Below, one piece after another: positions 6,987 through 13,594 of a DNA stretch of 19,856 nt (within the stretch, counting starts at the first letter, position 1; every line of letters begins with the position of its first letter). The position numbers and the translations under genes are program-made. The notes beneath the pieces were generated by a model that did not search any database, was not told the origin of the DNA, and worked only from the letters and a program-made list of their open reading frames with translations. Source of the DNA: an uncultured Oscillibacter sp. (GTDB lineage Bacteria > Bacillota > Clostridia > Oscillospirales > Oscillospiraceae); NCBI GenBank assembly GCA_910587875.1, contig CAJUOD010000050.1, positions 1-19,856 of the forward strand, written 5' to 3'.

Positions 6987-9653
6987 ATGAAGCTCATGGC
7001 CATTGACGGCAACAGCATCATCAACCGGGCCTACTACGGCATCCGGCCCCTGACCACCCGGGACGGGCTTTACACCCACGCCGTCTTTGGCTTTTTGACG
7101 ACGCTGCTGCGCCTGACGGCGGAGGAGGAGCCCGACGCCCTCTGCGTCACCTTCGACCTCCACGCCCCCACCTTCCGCCACAAGGCGGACGCGGCCTACA
7201 AGGCCACCCGGAAGCCCATGCCGGAGGAGCTGCGCCAGCAGGTGCCGGTGCTCAAGGAGGTGCTGGACGCCCTGAACATCCCCCGCTACGAGCTGGAGGG
7301 CTGGGAAGCCGACGACCTCCTGGGCACCATGTCTCGGAAGTGCGCCGCGGCGGGCTGGGAGTGCGTGGTGGTCACCGGGGACAAGGACAGCCTCCAGCTC
7401 ATCGACGGGTCCACCCGGGTGAAGCTGGTCTCCACCCGCATGGGCCAGACCACCACCAAGGACATGACGGAGGCGGCCTTCCGGGAGGAGTACGGCTTCA
7501 ACCCCATCCACATGATCGACCTGAAGGCCCTGATGGGGGACGCCTCGGACAACATCCCCGGCGTGAAGGGCGTGGGGGAGAAGACCGCCATGGGCCTGGT
7601 TCAAATGTATGGCTCCATCGACCATCTCTATGCCCACATGCCGGAAATCGTCACTGCGCCGGAGACCCCCGCCAAGCCCGGCGTGGTGAAAAAGCTGGCG
7701 GAGGGGGAGGAGGCCGCCCGGCACTCCTACTGGCTGGCAACCATCGACGTCAACGCGCCCCTGGACTTCCGGCCGGAGGACAGCCTGCGCCGGGCCCCGG
7801 GGCCGGAGGCCTACCCGCTGTTTTTAAAGCTGGAATTCACCAAGCTCATTGAGAAATTCAACCTGTCCCCGGACAGCGCCCCGGTCCCGGAGGCCCGGAA
7901 AAAGGCCGCCGTTACCGTGGAGACGGTGACGGAGCGCGCCCGGGGAGAGGAGCTGCTGGCCCTCTGGAAAGCGGCGGACCATGTGTCCCTGCTGGCCCGC
8001 CCGGACTGCTCCGCCGTGGGGGTTTACTGCGAAACGGGGGAGGGCGGCGCGGTCATGGCGGAGCTGTTCTTCGAGCGCTATCAGGGGGATTGGAACGCCC
8101 TGCTGGCGGGCCTGTTTTCCGGGGAGGTCAAAAAGGTCTCCCACAACGTCAAGGACCTGATCCGGGCGCTGCTGGAGAGCGGCCTCCCGGCGGAGGGCTT
8201 CGTCTTCGACACGGCCCTGGGGGCCTACCTGCTGGACGCCACAGCGGGGAGCTACGACCTCCAGCGCCTGTTTGTCGCCTACTTCAACGAGGAGCTGCCC
8301 AAGCCCTTGTATCTGGAGCCGGACGCCTTCTCCCTCCTGGGAGACGGGGAGGCCGCCGCCTCCCTGGACGGCCATACCACGGCGGTGGAGGCCCTGTACG
8401 GCGTCCTGGCCCCCAGGCTCCGGGAGCGGGACCAGTGGGCGCTGTTCGAGACCGCCGAGCTGCCCCTGTGCCGGGTGCTGGCGGAGATGGAGCGGACGGG
8501 CTGCGGCGTGGACGCCCGGGCCCTGCGGGAGTTCGGCGAGAGCCTGTCGGCCCGCATCGCGGAGCGGGAGGCTGCCATTTACGAGATGGCCGGGGGGACG
8601 TTCAACATCAACTCCCCGAAGCAGCTGGGGGAAGTGCTCTTCGAGCGCCTGGGGCTCCCCCACGGGAAGAAGACCAAGACCGGCTGGTCCACCAACGCCG
8701 ATGTATTGGAAAAGCTCCGCTGGCAGCACCCCATCGTGGACGCCGTGCTGGAGTACCGGCAGTACGCCAAGCTGAAGTCCACCTACGCCGACGGGCTCCT
8801 CAAGGCTATGGACCCCGACGGGCGGATCCGGACCAGCTTCCAGATGACCGTCACCGCCACGGGCCGCCTCAGCTCCACGGAGCCGAATTTGCAGAACATC
8901 CCCACCCGGACGGACCTTGGCAGCGAGTTCCGCCGGATGTTCACGGCGGCGGAGGACCGCGTCCTGGTGGACGCGGACTACTCCCAGATTGAGCTACGCG
9001 TCCTGGCCCACATCGCCGGGGACGAGGGCATGAAAGCGGCCTTCCTGGCGGGGGGCGACTTCCACGCCGAGACGGCGGCCAAGGTCTTCCACGTGGACCG
9101 GGGGGACGTGACCCACGAGATGCGCCGCCGGGCCAAGGCGGTGAACTTCGGCATCGTCTACGGCATCTCCGCCTTTTCCCTGAGCCAGGACCTGGGGGTC
9201 ACCGTGGCGGAGGCCAAGGACTATATGGAGGCCTATTTTGCAACCTTCCCCGGCGTGCGGCGCTATATGGACCAGGTGGTGGAAAAGGCCCGGGAGACGG
9301 GTTATGTGGAAACCCTGCTCCACCGCCGCCGGGACCTGCCGGAGCTGACCAGCTCCAATAAGAACATGCGCGCCTTCGGCGAGCGGGTGGCCCTGAACAT
9401 GCCCATCCAGGGCACGGCGGCGGACGTGATGAAGCTGGCCATGGTGAAGGTATGGAAGCGCTTGAGAGAAGAGAAGCCCGCCGCCCGGCTGGTGCTCCAG
9501 GTCCACGACGAGCTGATTGTGGAGTGCCCGGAGGCCGAGGCGGAGTCCGTGGCCCGGCTGCTGGAGGAGGAGATGGAGCACGTGGTGAGCCTCAGCGTCC
9601 CCCTGACGGCGGAGGCCCACTGGGGAAGAAATTGGCTGGAGGCGAAGGGATGA
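6987..9653 (+). CDS. polA: DNA polymerase I
   Basis: Full-length 888-residue PolA, the enzyme that fills gaps and removes RNA primers in replication and repair. The N-terminal 5'-nuclease has IDGNS (6-10), EADD (107-110), GDKD (131-134) and GDASDNIPG (184-192). The polymerase domain has motif A DADYSQIELR (662-671), motif B RRRAKAVNFGIVYG (713-726) and motif C QVHDE (838-842), so the catalytic aspartates 662 and 841 are present. The middle 3'-5' exonuclease-like region (about 310-480) lacks the DxE pair expected at its start, so proofreading is probably absent, as in Bacillus and Thermus enzymes. AGGAGG at 6973-6978 precedes the ATG; AGGA...TCCT around it could form a small hairpin. The stop overlaps the next start (ATGA). 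It is the first gene of a six-gene run. Confidence 0.97.
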   Translation: MKLMAIDGNSIINRAYYGIRPLTTRDGLYTHAVFGFLTTLLRLTAEEEPDALCVTFDLHAPTFRHKADAAYKATRKPMPEELRQQVPVLKEVLDALNIPRYELEGWEADDLLGTMSRKCAAAGWECVVVTGDKDSLQLIDGSTRVKLVSTRMGQTTTKDMTEAAFREEYGFNPIHMIDLKALMGDASDNIPGVKGVGEKTAMGLVQMYGSIDHLYAHMPEIVTAPETPAKPGVVKKLAEGEEAARHSYWLATIDVNAPLDFRPEDSLRRAPGPEAYPLFLKLEFTKLIEKFNLSPDSAPVPEARKKAAVTVETVTERARGEELLALWKAADHVSLLARPDCSAVGVYCETGEGGAVMAELFFERYQGDWNALLAGLFSGEVKKVSHNVKDLIRALLESGLPAEGFVFDTALGAYLLDATAGSYDLQRLFVAYFNEELPKPLYLEPDAFSLLGDGEAAASLDGHTTAVEALYGVLAPRLRERDQWALFETAELPLCRVLAEMERTGCGVDARALREFGESLSARIAEREAAIYEMAGGTFNINSPKQLGEVLFERLGLPHGKKTKTGWSTNADVLEKLRWQHPIVDAVLEYRQYAKLKSTYADGLLKAMDPDGRIRTSFQMTVTATGRLSSTEPNLQNIPTRTDLGSEFRRMFTAAEDRVLVDADYSQIELRVLAHIAGDEGMKAAFLAGGDFHAETAAKVFHVDRGDVTHEMRRRAKAVNFGIVYGISAFSLSQDLGVTVAEAKDYMEAYFATFPGVRRYMDQVVEKARETGYVETLLHRRRDLPELTSSNKNMRAFGERVALNMPIQGTAADVMKLAMVKVWKRLREEKPAARLVLQVHDELIVECPEAEAESVARLLEEEMEHVVSLSVPLTAEAHWGRNWLEAKG

Positions 9654-10147
9654 AGCGCCTGTATCTCGTCGGCGGCCCCATGGGCGTGGGGAAGACCACG
9701 GTCTGCCGGGAGCTCCAGAGGCGGCTGAACCGCAGCGTCTTTCTGGACGGGGACTGGTGTTGGGACGCAAACCCCTTTCAGGTGACAGAGGAGACAAAGG
9801 CCATGGTGACGGAAAACATCTGTTTCCTGCTGAACAGCTTCCTTCGCTGCTCCGCCTATGACCACGTGATTTTCTGCTGGGTGCTGCACCGGCAGGACAT
9901 TTTGGACGGCCTGCTGTCCCGGCTGGACCTGGGGGACTGCGAGGTCCGGGCCGTCTCCCTGATCGCCTCGCCGAAAGCTCTGACCGCCCGGATCGAGGCG
10001 GACGTCCGGGCCGGGCGGCGGGACGGGGGAGCCTTGGAGCGGAGCCTTTCCTATCTGCCCCTGTACGGCGCGCTGGATACGGAGAAGCTGGATGTGTCCC
10101 ATTTGACGCCTGCGGAGGCGGCGGCGCGGCTGGAGGGCTGTTTATGA
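9650..10147 (+). CDS. Small P-loop nucleotide-kinase-like protein
   Basis: The 165-residue product starts almost directly with a Walker A motif, GPMGVGKT (9-16), followed by Thr-Val-Cys. A VFLDGDWCW segment near residues 35-43 sits where small-molecule kinases of this fold often place substrate-binding acidic residues. An arginine-rich lid-like part (RIEADVRAGRR) lies near 114-124. Size and layout fit the shikimate-kinase/AAA_33-type P-loop kinases, so phosphoryl transfer to a small substrate is inferred; the substrate is unknown. Both ends overlap neighbours by ATGA (polA at 9650, transporter at 10144), so it is translated as part of the polA operon. An in-frame ATG at 9452 lies inside polA and is not used. 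Confidence 0.85.
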   Translation: MKRLYLVGGPMGVGKTTVCRELQRRLNRSVFLDGDWCWDANPFQVTEETKAMVTENICFLLNSFLRCSAYDHVIFCWVLHRQDILDGLLSRLDLGDCEVRAVSLIASPKALTARIEADVRAGRRDGGALERSLSYLPLYGALDTEKLDVSHLTPAEAAARLEGCL

Positions 10148-10989
10148 AGCGCCTCATCGTTCTCCTGGGCGTGGTGGGGGTGTCCCTGTCCGCCCTGCTG
10201 GTGCGGTGGTCCACGGCGCCGTCCCTGGTCATGGCGCTGTACCGGATGGCCTTCGCGGCGGCGCTGATGGCCCCGGCGGCTCTGCGGAAGGAGAAGTTCT
10301 CCGGCCTGCCCCGGCGGGAGCTGCTGTTAAGCGTCCTCAGCGGGGCCTTCCTGGGGCTCCACTTCGCCTGTTATTTCGAGGCCCTGGGCCGGACCTCCAT
10401 CGCCTCGGCGGTGGTGCTGGTGGACACGGAGGTTCTGTTCGTGGCCCTGGCATCGGTGCTGATTTTGAGAAAGAGGCTCAGTGGCCGGGCATGGCTGGCG
10501 GTGCTGACGGCCTTCGGCGGCAGCGCCCTGGTGGCCCTGGCGGACCGCTCCGGGGGGACGGGGGCCCTGACGGGGGACCTGATTGCCCTGGCGGGGGCCG
10601 TGTGCGTGGCGGTGTACACCATGCTGGGGGCCGTGTGCCGGGAGCGGCTGAGCACCACGGCCTATACATACCTGGTCTACTTCTCGGCCACCGGGACGCT
10701 GCTGGCCGTGGCTCTGGTTACGGGGACGCCCCTGGCGGGGTACGGCCCGGTGAATTTGTGGACGGGCCTGGGCATGGCGGTCTTCTGCACTCTGTTGGGC
10801 CACAGCGTGTTCAGCTGGGGCCTCAAGTACCTGCCCCCGGCCTTCATCTCCACGGTGAAGCTGCTGGAGCCGGTGTTTTCCGCCATATACGGCCTGTTCC
10901 TCTTCGGGGAGCGGCCGGGAGCCCTGGTGATCCTGGGCGGGGCGCTGATTCTGCTGGGCATCGGGCTTTACAGCCGGGAGGAAGCGTAG
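10144..10989 (+). CDS. EamA/DMT-family transporter
   Basis: The 281-residue product consists almost wholly of hydrophobic segments, about ten spans arranged as two repeated halves, as in drug/metabolite transporter (EamA, RhaT-like) proteins. Family-like pieces are the first-half HFACYFEALGRTSIASA (79-95) and the second-half segment ending KYLPPAFISTVKLLEPVFSA (about 230-249), where LEPVFS is a typical EamA signature. Members export or import amino acids, nucleotides or other small metabolites across the cytoplasmic membrane; substrate cannot be predicted. The start overlaps the previous stop (ATGA at 10144-10147), and the next gene starts 12 bases after its stop. Its place between a kinase-like gene and rimI gives no clear functional link. 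Confidence 0.9.
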   Translation: MKRLIVLLGVVGVSLSALLVRWSTAPSLVMALYRMAFAAALMAPAALRKEKFSGLPRRELLLSVLSGAFLGLHFACYFEALGRTSIASAVVLVDTEVLFVALASVLILRKRLSGRAWLAVLTAFGGSALVALADRSGGTGALTGDLIALAGAVCVAVYTMLGAVCRERLSTTAYTYLVYFSATGTLLAVALVTGTPLAGYGPVNLWTGLGMAVFCTLLGHSVFSWGLKYLPPAFISTVKLLEPVFSAIYGLFLFGERPGALVILGGALILLGIGLYSREEA

Positions 10990-11001
10990 GAAGGAGCGTT
11001 T

Positions 11002-11481
11002 ATGGAACAAAAAATGAAGGTCCAGATCGTCCCCATGAACGGAGACCATCTGGACGAGGTGGCGGAGCTGGAGCGGATCTGCTTCCCGGACCCCTGGTCC
11101 CGGAACATGCTGAAGGAGGAGCTGGAGAACGACCTGGCGGCCTTCCTGGTGGCCCTGGACGCCCAGGGGGCCGTGGCGGGCTATGCCGGGCTCCAGGTGG
11201 TGCTGGACGAGGGCTACATCCTCAATGTGGCGGTCCGGCCGGACTGCCGGCGGCAGGGCGTGGCGGGCCAGCTTTTGAACGTGTTTTTGAACTTTGCCAA
11301 GGGCAATCAATTGTCCTTTTTGACCCTGGAGGTCCGGGCCTCCAACTACGCCGCCATCGCCCTGTACGGGAGCCGGGGCTTCCGGGGCGCGGGGCGGCGG
11401 AAGAACTACTATGAGCACCCCCGGGAGGACGCGGTCATCATGACCCTGGACCTCACCGGGGAACGGGAGGATGACGAATGA
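11002..11481 (+). CDS. rimI: Ribosomal protein S18 alanine N-acetyltransferase RimI
   Basis: A 159-residue GNAT acetyltransferase. It has the RimI N-terminal block ERICFPDPWS (24-33), the acetyl-CoA-binding motif VRPDCRRQGVAGQLL (78-92), the LEVRASNYAAIALY segment (109-122) with conserved Glu110 and Tyr122, and the GFRGAGRRKNYY region (126-137). RimI acetylates the N-terminal alanine of ribosomal protein S18 in E. coli. AAGGAG lies 5 bases before the ATG at 11002. Its closeness to tsaD, two genes downstream, repeats the common tsaB-rimI-tsaD neighbourhood of bacteria and supports the name. The stop overlaps the next start (ATGA). Confidence 0.92.
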   Translation: MEQKMKVQIVPMNGDHLDEVAELERICFPDPWSRNMLKEELENDLAAFLVALDAQGAVAGYAGLQVVLDEGYILNVAVRPDCRRQGVAGQLLNVFLNFAKGNQLSFLTLEVRASNYAAIALYGSRGFRGAGRRKNYYEHPREDAVIMTLDLTGEREDDE

Positions 11482-12077
11482 AACTGAAGCTGGCCACGCG
11501 GTCGCAGGTGGCGATGGTCTATGAGCGGGATCTGCTCCCCTCCTTTCCCCCGGCGGAGCTGAAGCCCCTGGAGAATATCCAGGCCATGTGCCGGGACGGC
11601 TGCTACCGGCCCTGGTGCCTCTTCGACGGGGAGGAGATCGCGGGGGAGTGCTTCCTCTGGCTGGGCCGCCCCGGCTGGGCGCTGCTGGATTACCTCTGCG
11701 TGGCGGAGGGCCGCCGGAACGGCGGCGCGGGGGCTCTGATGCTGGAGCTCCTCCGCCGGGCGGAGCCGGAGGGAACGGTGATCCTGGTGGAGAGCGAGGC
11801 CCCGGTCCACGCCCCGGACCCGGCAATGGCGGAGCGCCGCCTGGGCTTCTACGCCCGCTGCGGCCTGCGGACCGCCGGGTATGACACGGACGTGTTCGGG
11901 GCCCACTACAAGACGCTGTACCTCTCGAAGGGCCCCGTGCCGGACGGGCGGCTGATGGAGGAGAACCGGTTCATCTACCAGAACCGCTTCCCCAGAGAGA
12001 AGTACGACCGCTATGTCCGCATCCCCCGGGACCCGGCGGCGGGGCCGATTCCCCAGGTGCCCTGGAACGAAAGCTAA
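11478..12077 (+). CDS. Second GNAT-family acetyltransferase between rimI and tsaD
   Basis: The 199-residue product has a GNAT core at about residues 30-140. The segment DYLCVAEGRRNGGAGALML (71-89) is the acetyl-CoA-binding strand-loop-helix (R-x-x-G-x-G/A form), and YARCGLR near 128-134 corresponds to the usual C-terminal core motif. A C-terminal extension of about 50 residues is rich in Arg, Tyr and Pro and has no motif known to me. It differs clearly from RimI and is not a simple duplicate. The substrate is unknown. It overlaps the rimI stop by ATGA and is followed 12 bases later by tsaD, so it is made with the S18 acetylase and the t6A enzyme. Identity as a GNAT is fairly secure; function is not. 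Confidence 0.82.
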   Translation: MKLKLATRSQVAMVYERDLLPSFPPAELKPLENIQAMCRDGCYRPWCLFDGEEIAGECFLWLGRPGWALLDYLCVAEGRRNGGAGALMLELLRRAEPEGTVILVESEAPVHAPDPAMAERRLGFYARCGLRTAGYDTDVFGAHYKTLYLSKGPVPDGRLMEENRFIYQNRFPREKYDRYVRIPRDPAAGPIPQVPWNES

Positions 12078-12089
12078 GGGAGGGAGACC

Positions 12090-13112
12090 ATGAAGATTTT
12101 GGGCTTTGAATCCTCCTGCGACGAGACCGCCGTGGCGGTGGTGGAGGACGGGCGGACCGTGCTGTCCGACGCCATCGCCTCCCAGGTGGAGGTCCACGCC
12201 CTGTATGGCGGTGTGGTGCCGGAAATCGCCTCCCGGAAGCACGTGGAGGCCATTGCCGCCCTGACGGAAAAGGCCCTGGCAGACGCGGGCTGTCGGCGCT
12301 CCGACATCGACGCCGTGGCGGTGACCTACGCGCCGGGGCTCATCGGCGCGGTGCTGGTGGGGCTGAGCTTCGCCAAGTCCGCCGCCCTGGGGCTGGGGGT
12401 GCCCCTGATCCCCGTCCATCACATCCGAGGGCATATCGCTGCCAACTATCTGGCCTTTCCCGAGCTGGAGCCCCCCTTCCTGGCCCTGGCCATCTCCGGG
12501 GGAAACACCCTGCTCATCGATGTGGCGGGCTATACGGACATGAAGATCTTAGGGGGCACCCGGGACGACGCGGCGGGGGAGTGCTTCGACAAGGCGGCCC
12601 GGGTCTTAGGGCTGCCCTATCCCGGCGGGAAGCCCATCGACGAGCTGGCCCAACAGTCCCGGGGCGGCGTGTACCAGCTGCCCCAGGCCCACGTGGACGG
12701 CGCGCCCCTGGACATGAGCTTCTCCGGCCTGAAGACGGCGGTGGTGAACCTGGCCCATCACGCGGAGCAGGTGGGGGAGGAGCTGGACCGGGCGGCCCTG
12801 GCCCGGGACTTCTCCCAGGCCGTCAGCGACGCCCTGGTCCCCCGGGCCATGGAGGCGGCGAGACTCGCCGGGCGGAAGACCGTCGTGGCCGCCGGAGGCG
12901 TGGCGGCAAATTCCATTATCCGGGCGGACCTGGAGCGGGCCTGCCGGGAGGCGGGCTGCAAGCTGTATCTGCCGCCCCTGCGCCTGTGCGGGGACAACGG
13001 GGCCATGATTGCCGCCCAGGGCTATTACGAGTACCTGGCGGGCCATACGGCGGGGATGGAGCTGAACGCCTACGCCACAAGGGATATCTCAGAGGAGCTG
13101 AAAAACGCGTGA
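12090..13112 (+). CDS. tsaD: tRNA threonylcarbamoyladenosine (t6A37) transferase TsaD
   Basis: TsaD (Kae1/Gcp/YgjD) transfers the threonylcarbamoyl group to A37 of tRNAs that read ANN codons. It works in the cytoplasm with TsaB and TsaE, which are not in this window. The 340-residue protein is full length: FESSCDETAVAVV (6-18), the metal-binding HHIRGH (110-115, His111 and His115 being the expected ligands), SGGNT near 135, and GGTRDDAAGECFDKAARVLG in the middle. GGGAGGGAG lies just before the ATG. It is the last gene of the polA run. Its stop codon lies inside the left arm of the terminator hairpin. Confidence 0.97.
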   Translation: MKILGFESSCDETAVAVVEDGRTVLSDAIASQVEVHALYGGVVPEIASRKHVEAIAALTEKALADAGCRRSDIDAVAVTYAPGLIGAVLVGLSFAKSAALGLGVPLIPVHHIRGHIAANYLAFPELEPPFLALAISGGNTLLIDVAGYTDMKILGGTRDDAAGECFDKAARVLGLPYPGGKPIDELAQQSRGGVYQLPQAHVDGAPLDMSFSGLKTAVVNLAHHAEQVGEELDRAALARDFSQAVSDALVPRAMEAARLAGRKTVVAAGGVAANSIIRADLERACREAGCKLYLPPLRLCGDNGAMIAAQGYYEYLAGHTAGMELNAYATRDISEELKNA

Positions 13113-13135
13113 AGGCTTGGCCTTCACGCGTTTTT
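13101..13135 (+). terminator. Strong terminator overlapping the end of tsaD
   Basis: AAAAACGCGTGAAGGC (13101-13116) pairs with its perfect complement at 13120-13135 around a TTG loop, ending in TTTTT. The tsaD stop codon (13110-13112) lies within the stem. Confidence 0.92.
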
Positions 13136-13173
13136 CGCTCCTTTGCTTTTTCGGATATTTCCAGTCCTTCCCC

Positions 13174-13202
13174 TTGACATAGATAGATTCTCGATATATA
13201 AT
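13174..13202 (+). promoter_or_regulatory. Consensus promoter for the PadR-SEDS operon
   Basis: A perfect TTGACA (13174-13179) and a perfect TATAAT (13197-13202) are 17 bases apart. The expected start is near 13209, about 38 bases before the padR-like gene. Confidence 0.9.
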
Positions 13203-13233
13203 ACAAATACTGATATATCGGCAATCTATCTAT
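13179..13233 (+). promoter_or_regulatory. 55-bp nested inverted repeat, likely PadR operator
   Basis: Outer arms ATAGATAGATT (13179-13189) and AATCTATCTAT (13223-13233) and inner arms CGATATAT (13192-13199) and ATATATCG (13213-13220) share one centre at 13206. Only the two bases between arms on each side fail to match. The dyad spans from the end of the -35 box, over the -10 box, to about 24 bases past the expected start. Because the left half would not be transcribed, it should act as DNA. Binding by the PadR protein encoded next to it is the natural inference. Confidence 0.78.
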
Positions 13234-13246
13234 AAGGGGGCGTTCC

Positions 13247-13594
13247 ATGGAACTGGAAAAAAGCCTGGTCAGCGGGAGCATGTCCCTGCTGGTGCTGAAG
13301 CTGCTGGAGGACGGGGACCTGTACGGCTACCAGATGATTACGGAGCTCCGGCAGAGAAGCGAGGACGCCTTCCGCCTGAAGGCGGGAACCCTATACCCCC
13401 TCCTCCACAGCCTGGAGGAGAAGGGCCTGGTTACCTCCTATGAGCGGACGGCGGAGTCGGGCAAATCCCGGCGCTACTACCATCTGACGAAGCAAGGGCA
13501 AAGCGCCCTCCGGGAGAAGGAGAACGCCTGGAACGCCTACGCCCGGGCCGTGGGCCGGGTGCTGAAAGGGGGCGCGAGCCTTGCCGGAGCGTAA
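13247..13594 (+). CDS. PadR-family transcriptional regulator
   Basis: A 115-residue PadR protein. The winged-helix domain covers about residues 8-85, with the family wording LLEDGDLYGYQM (19-30), AGTLYPLLHSLEEKGLV (46-62) and SGKSRRYYHLTKQG (71-84). The rest is a short dimerisation helix. PadR proteins are usually repressors that respond to small molecules, often phenolics, drugs or envelope stress, and usually control the adjacent gene and themselves. AAGGGGG lies 6 bases before the ATG at 13247. The stop lies 14 bases inside the next gene, so the two are translated together. The large dyad over the promoter points to autorepression (inferred). Confidence 0.93.
   Translation: MELEKSLVSGSMSLLVLKLLEDGDLYGYQMITELRQRSEDAFRLKAGTLYPLLHSLEEKGLVTSYERTAESGKSRRYYHLTKQGQSALREKENAWNAYARAVGRVLKGGASLAGA

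Noticed and set aside
10327..11826. A 499-codon minus-strand open frame opposite the transporter and rimI
   Set aside because: The translation is Pro/Gly/His/Gln-rich without domains and is explained by the GC-rich genes on the plus strand.
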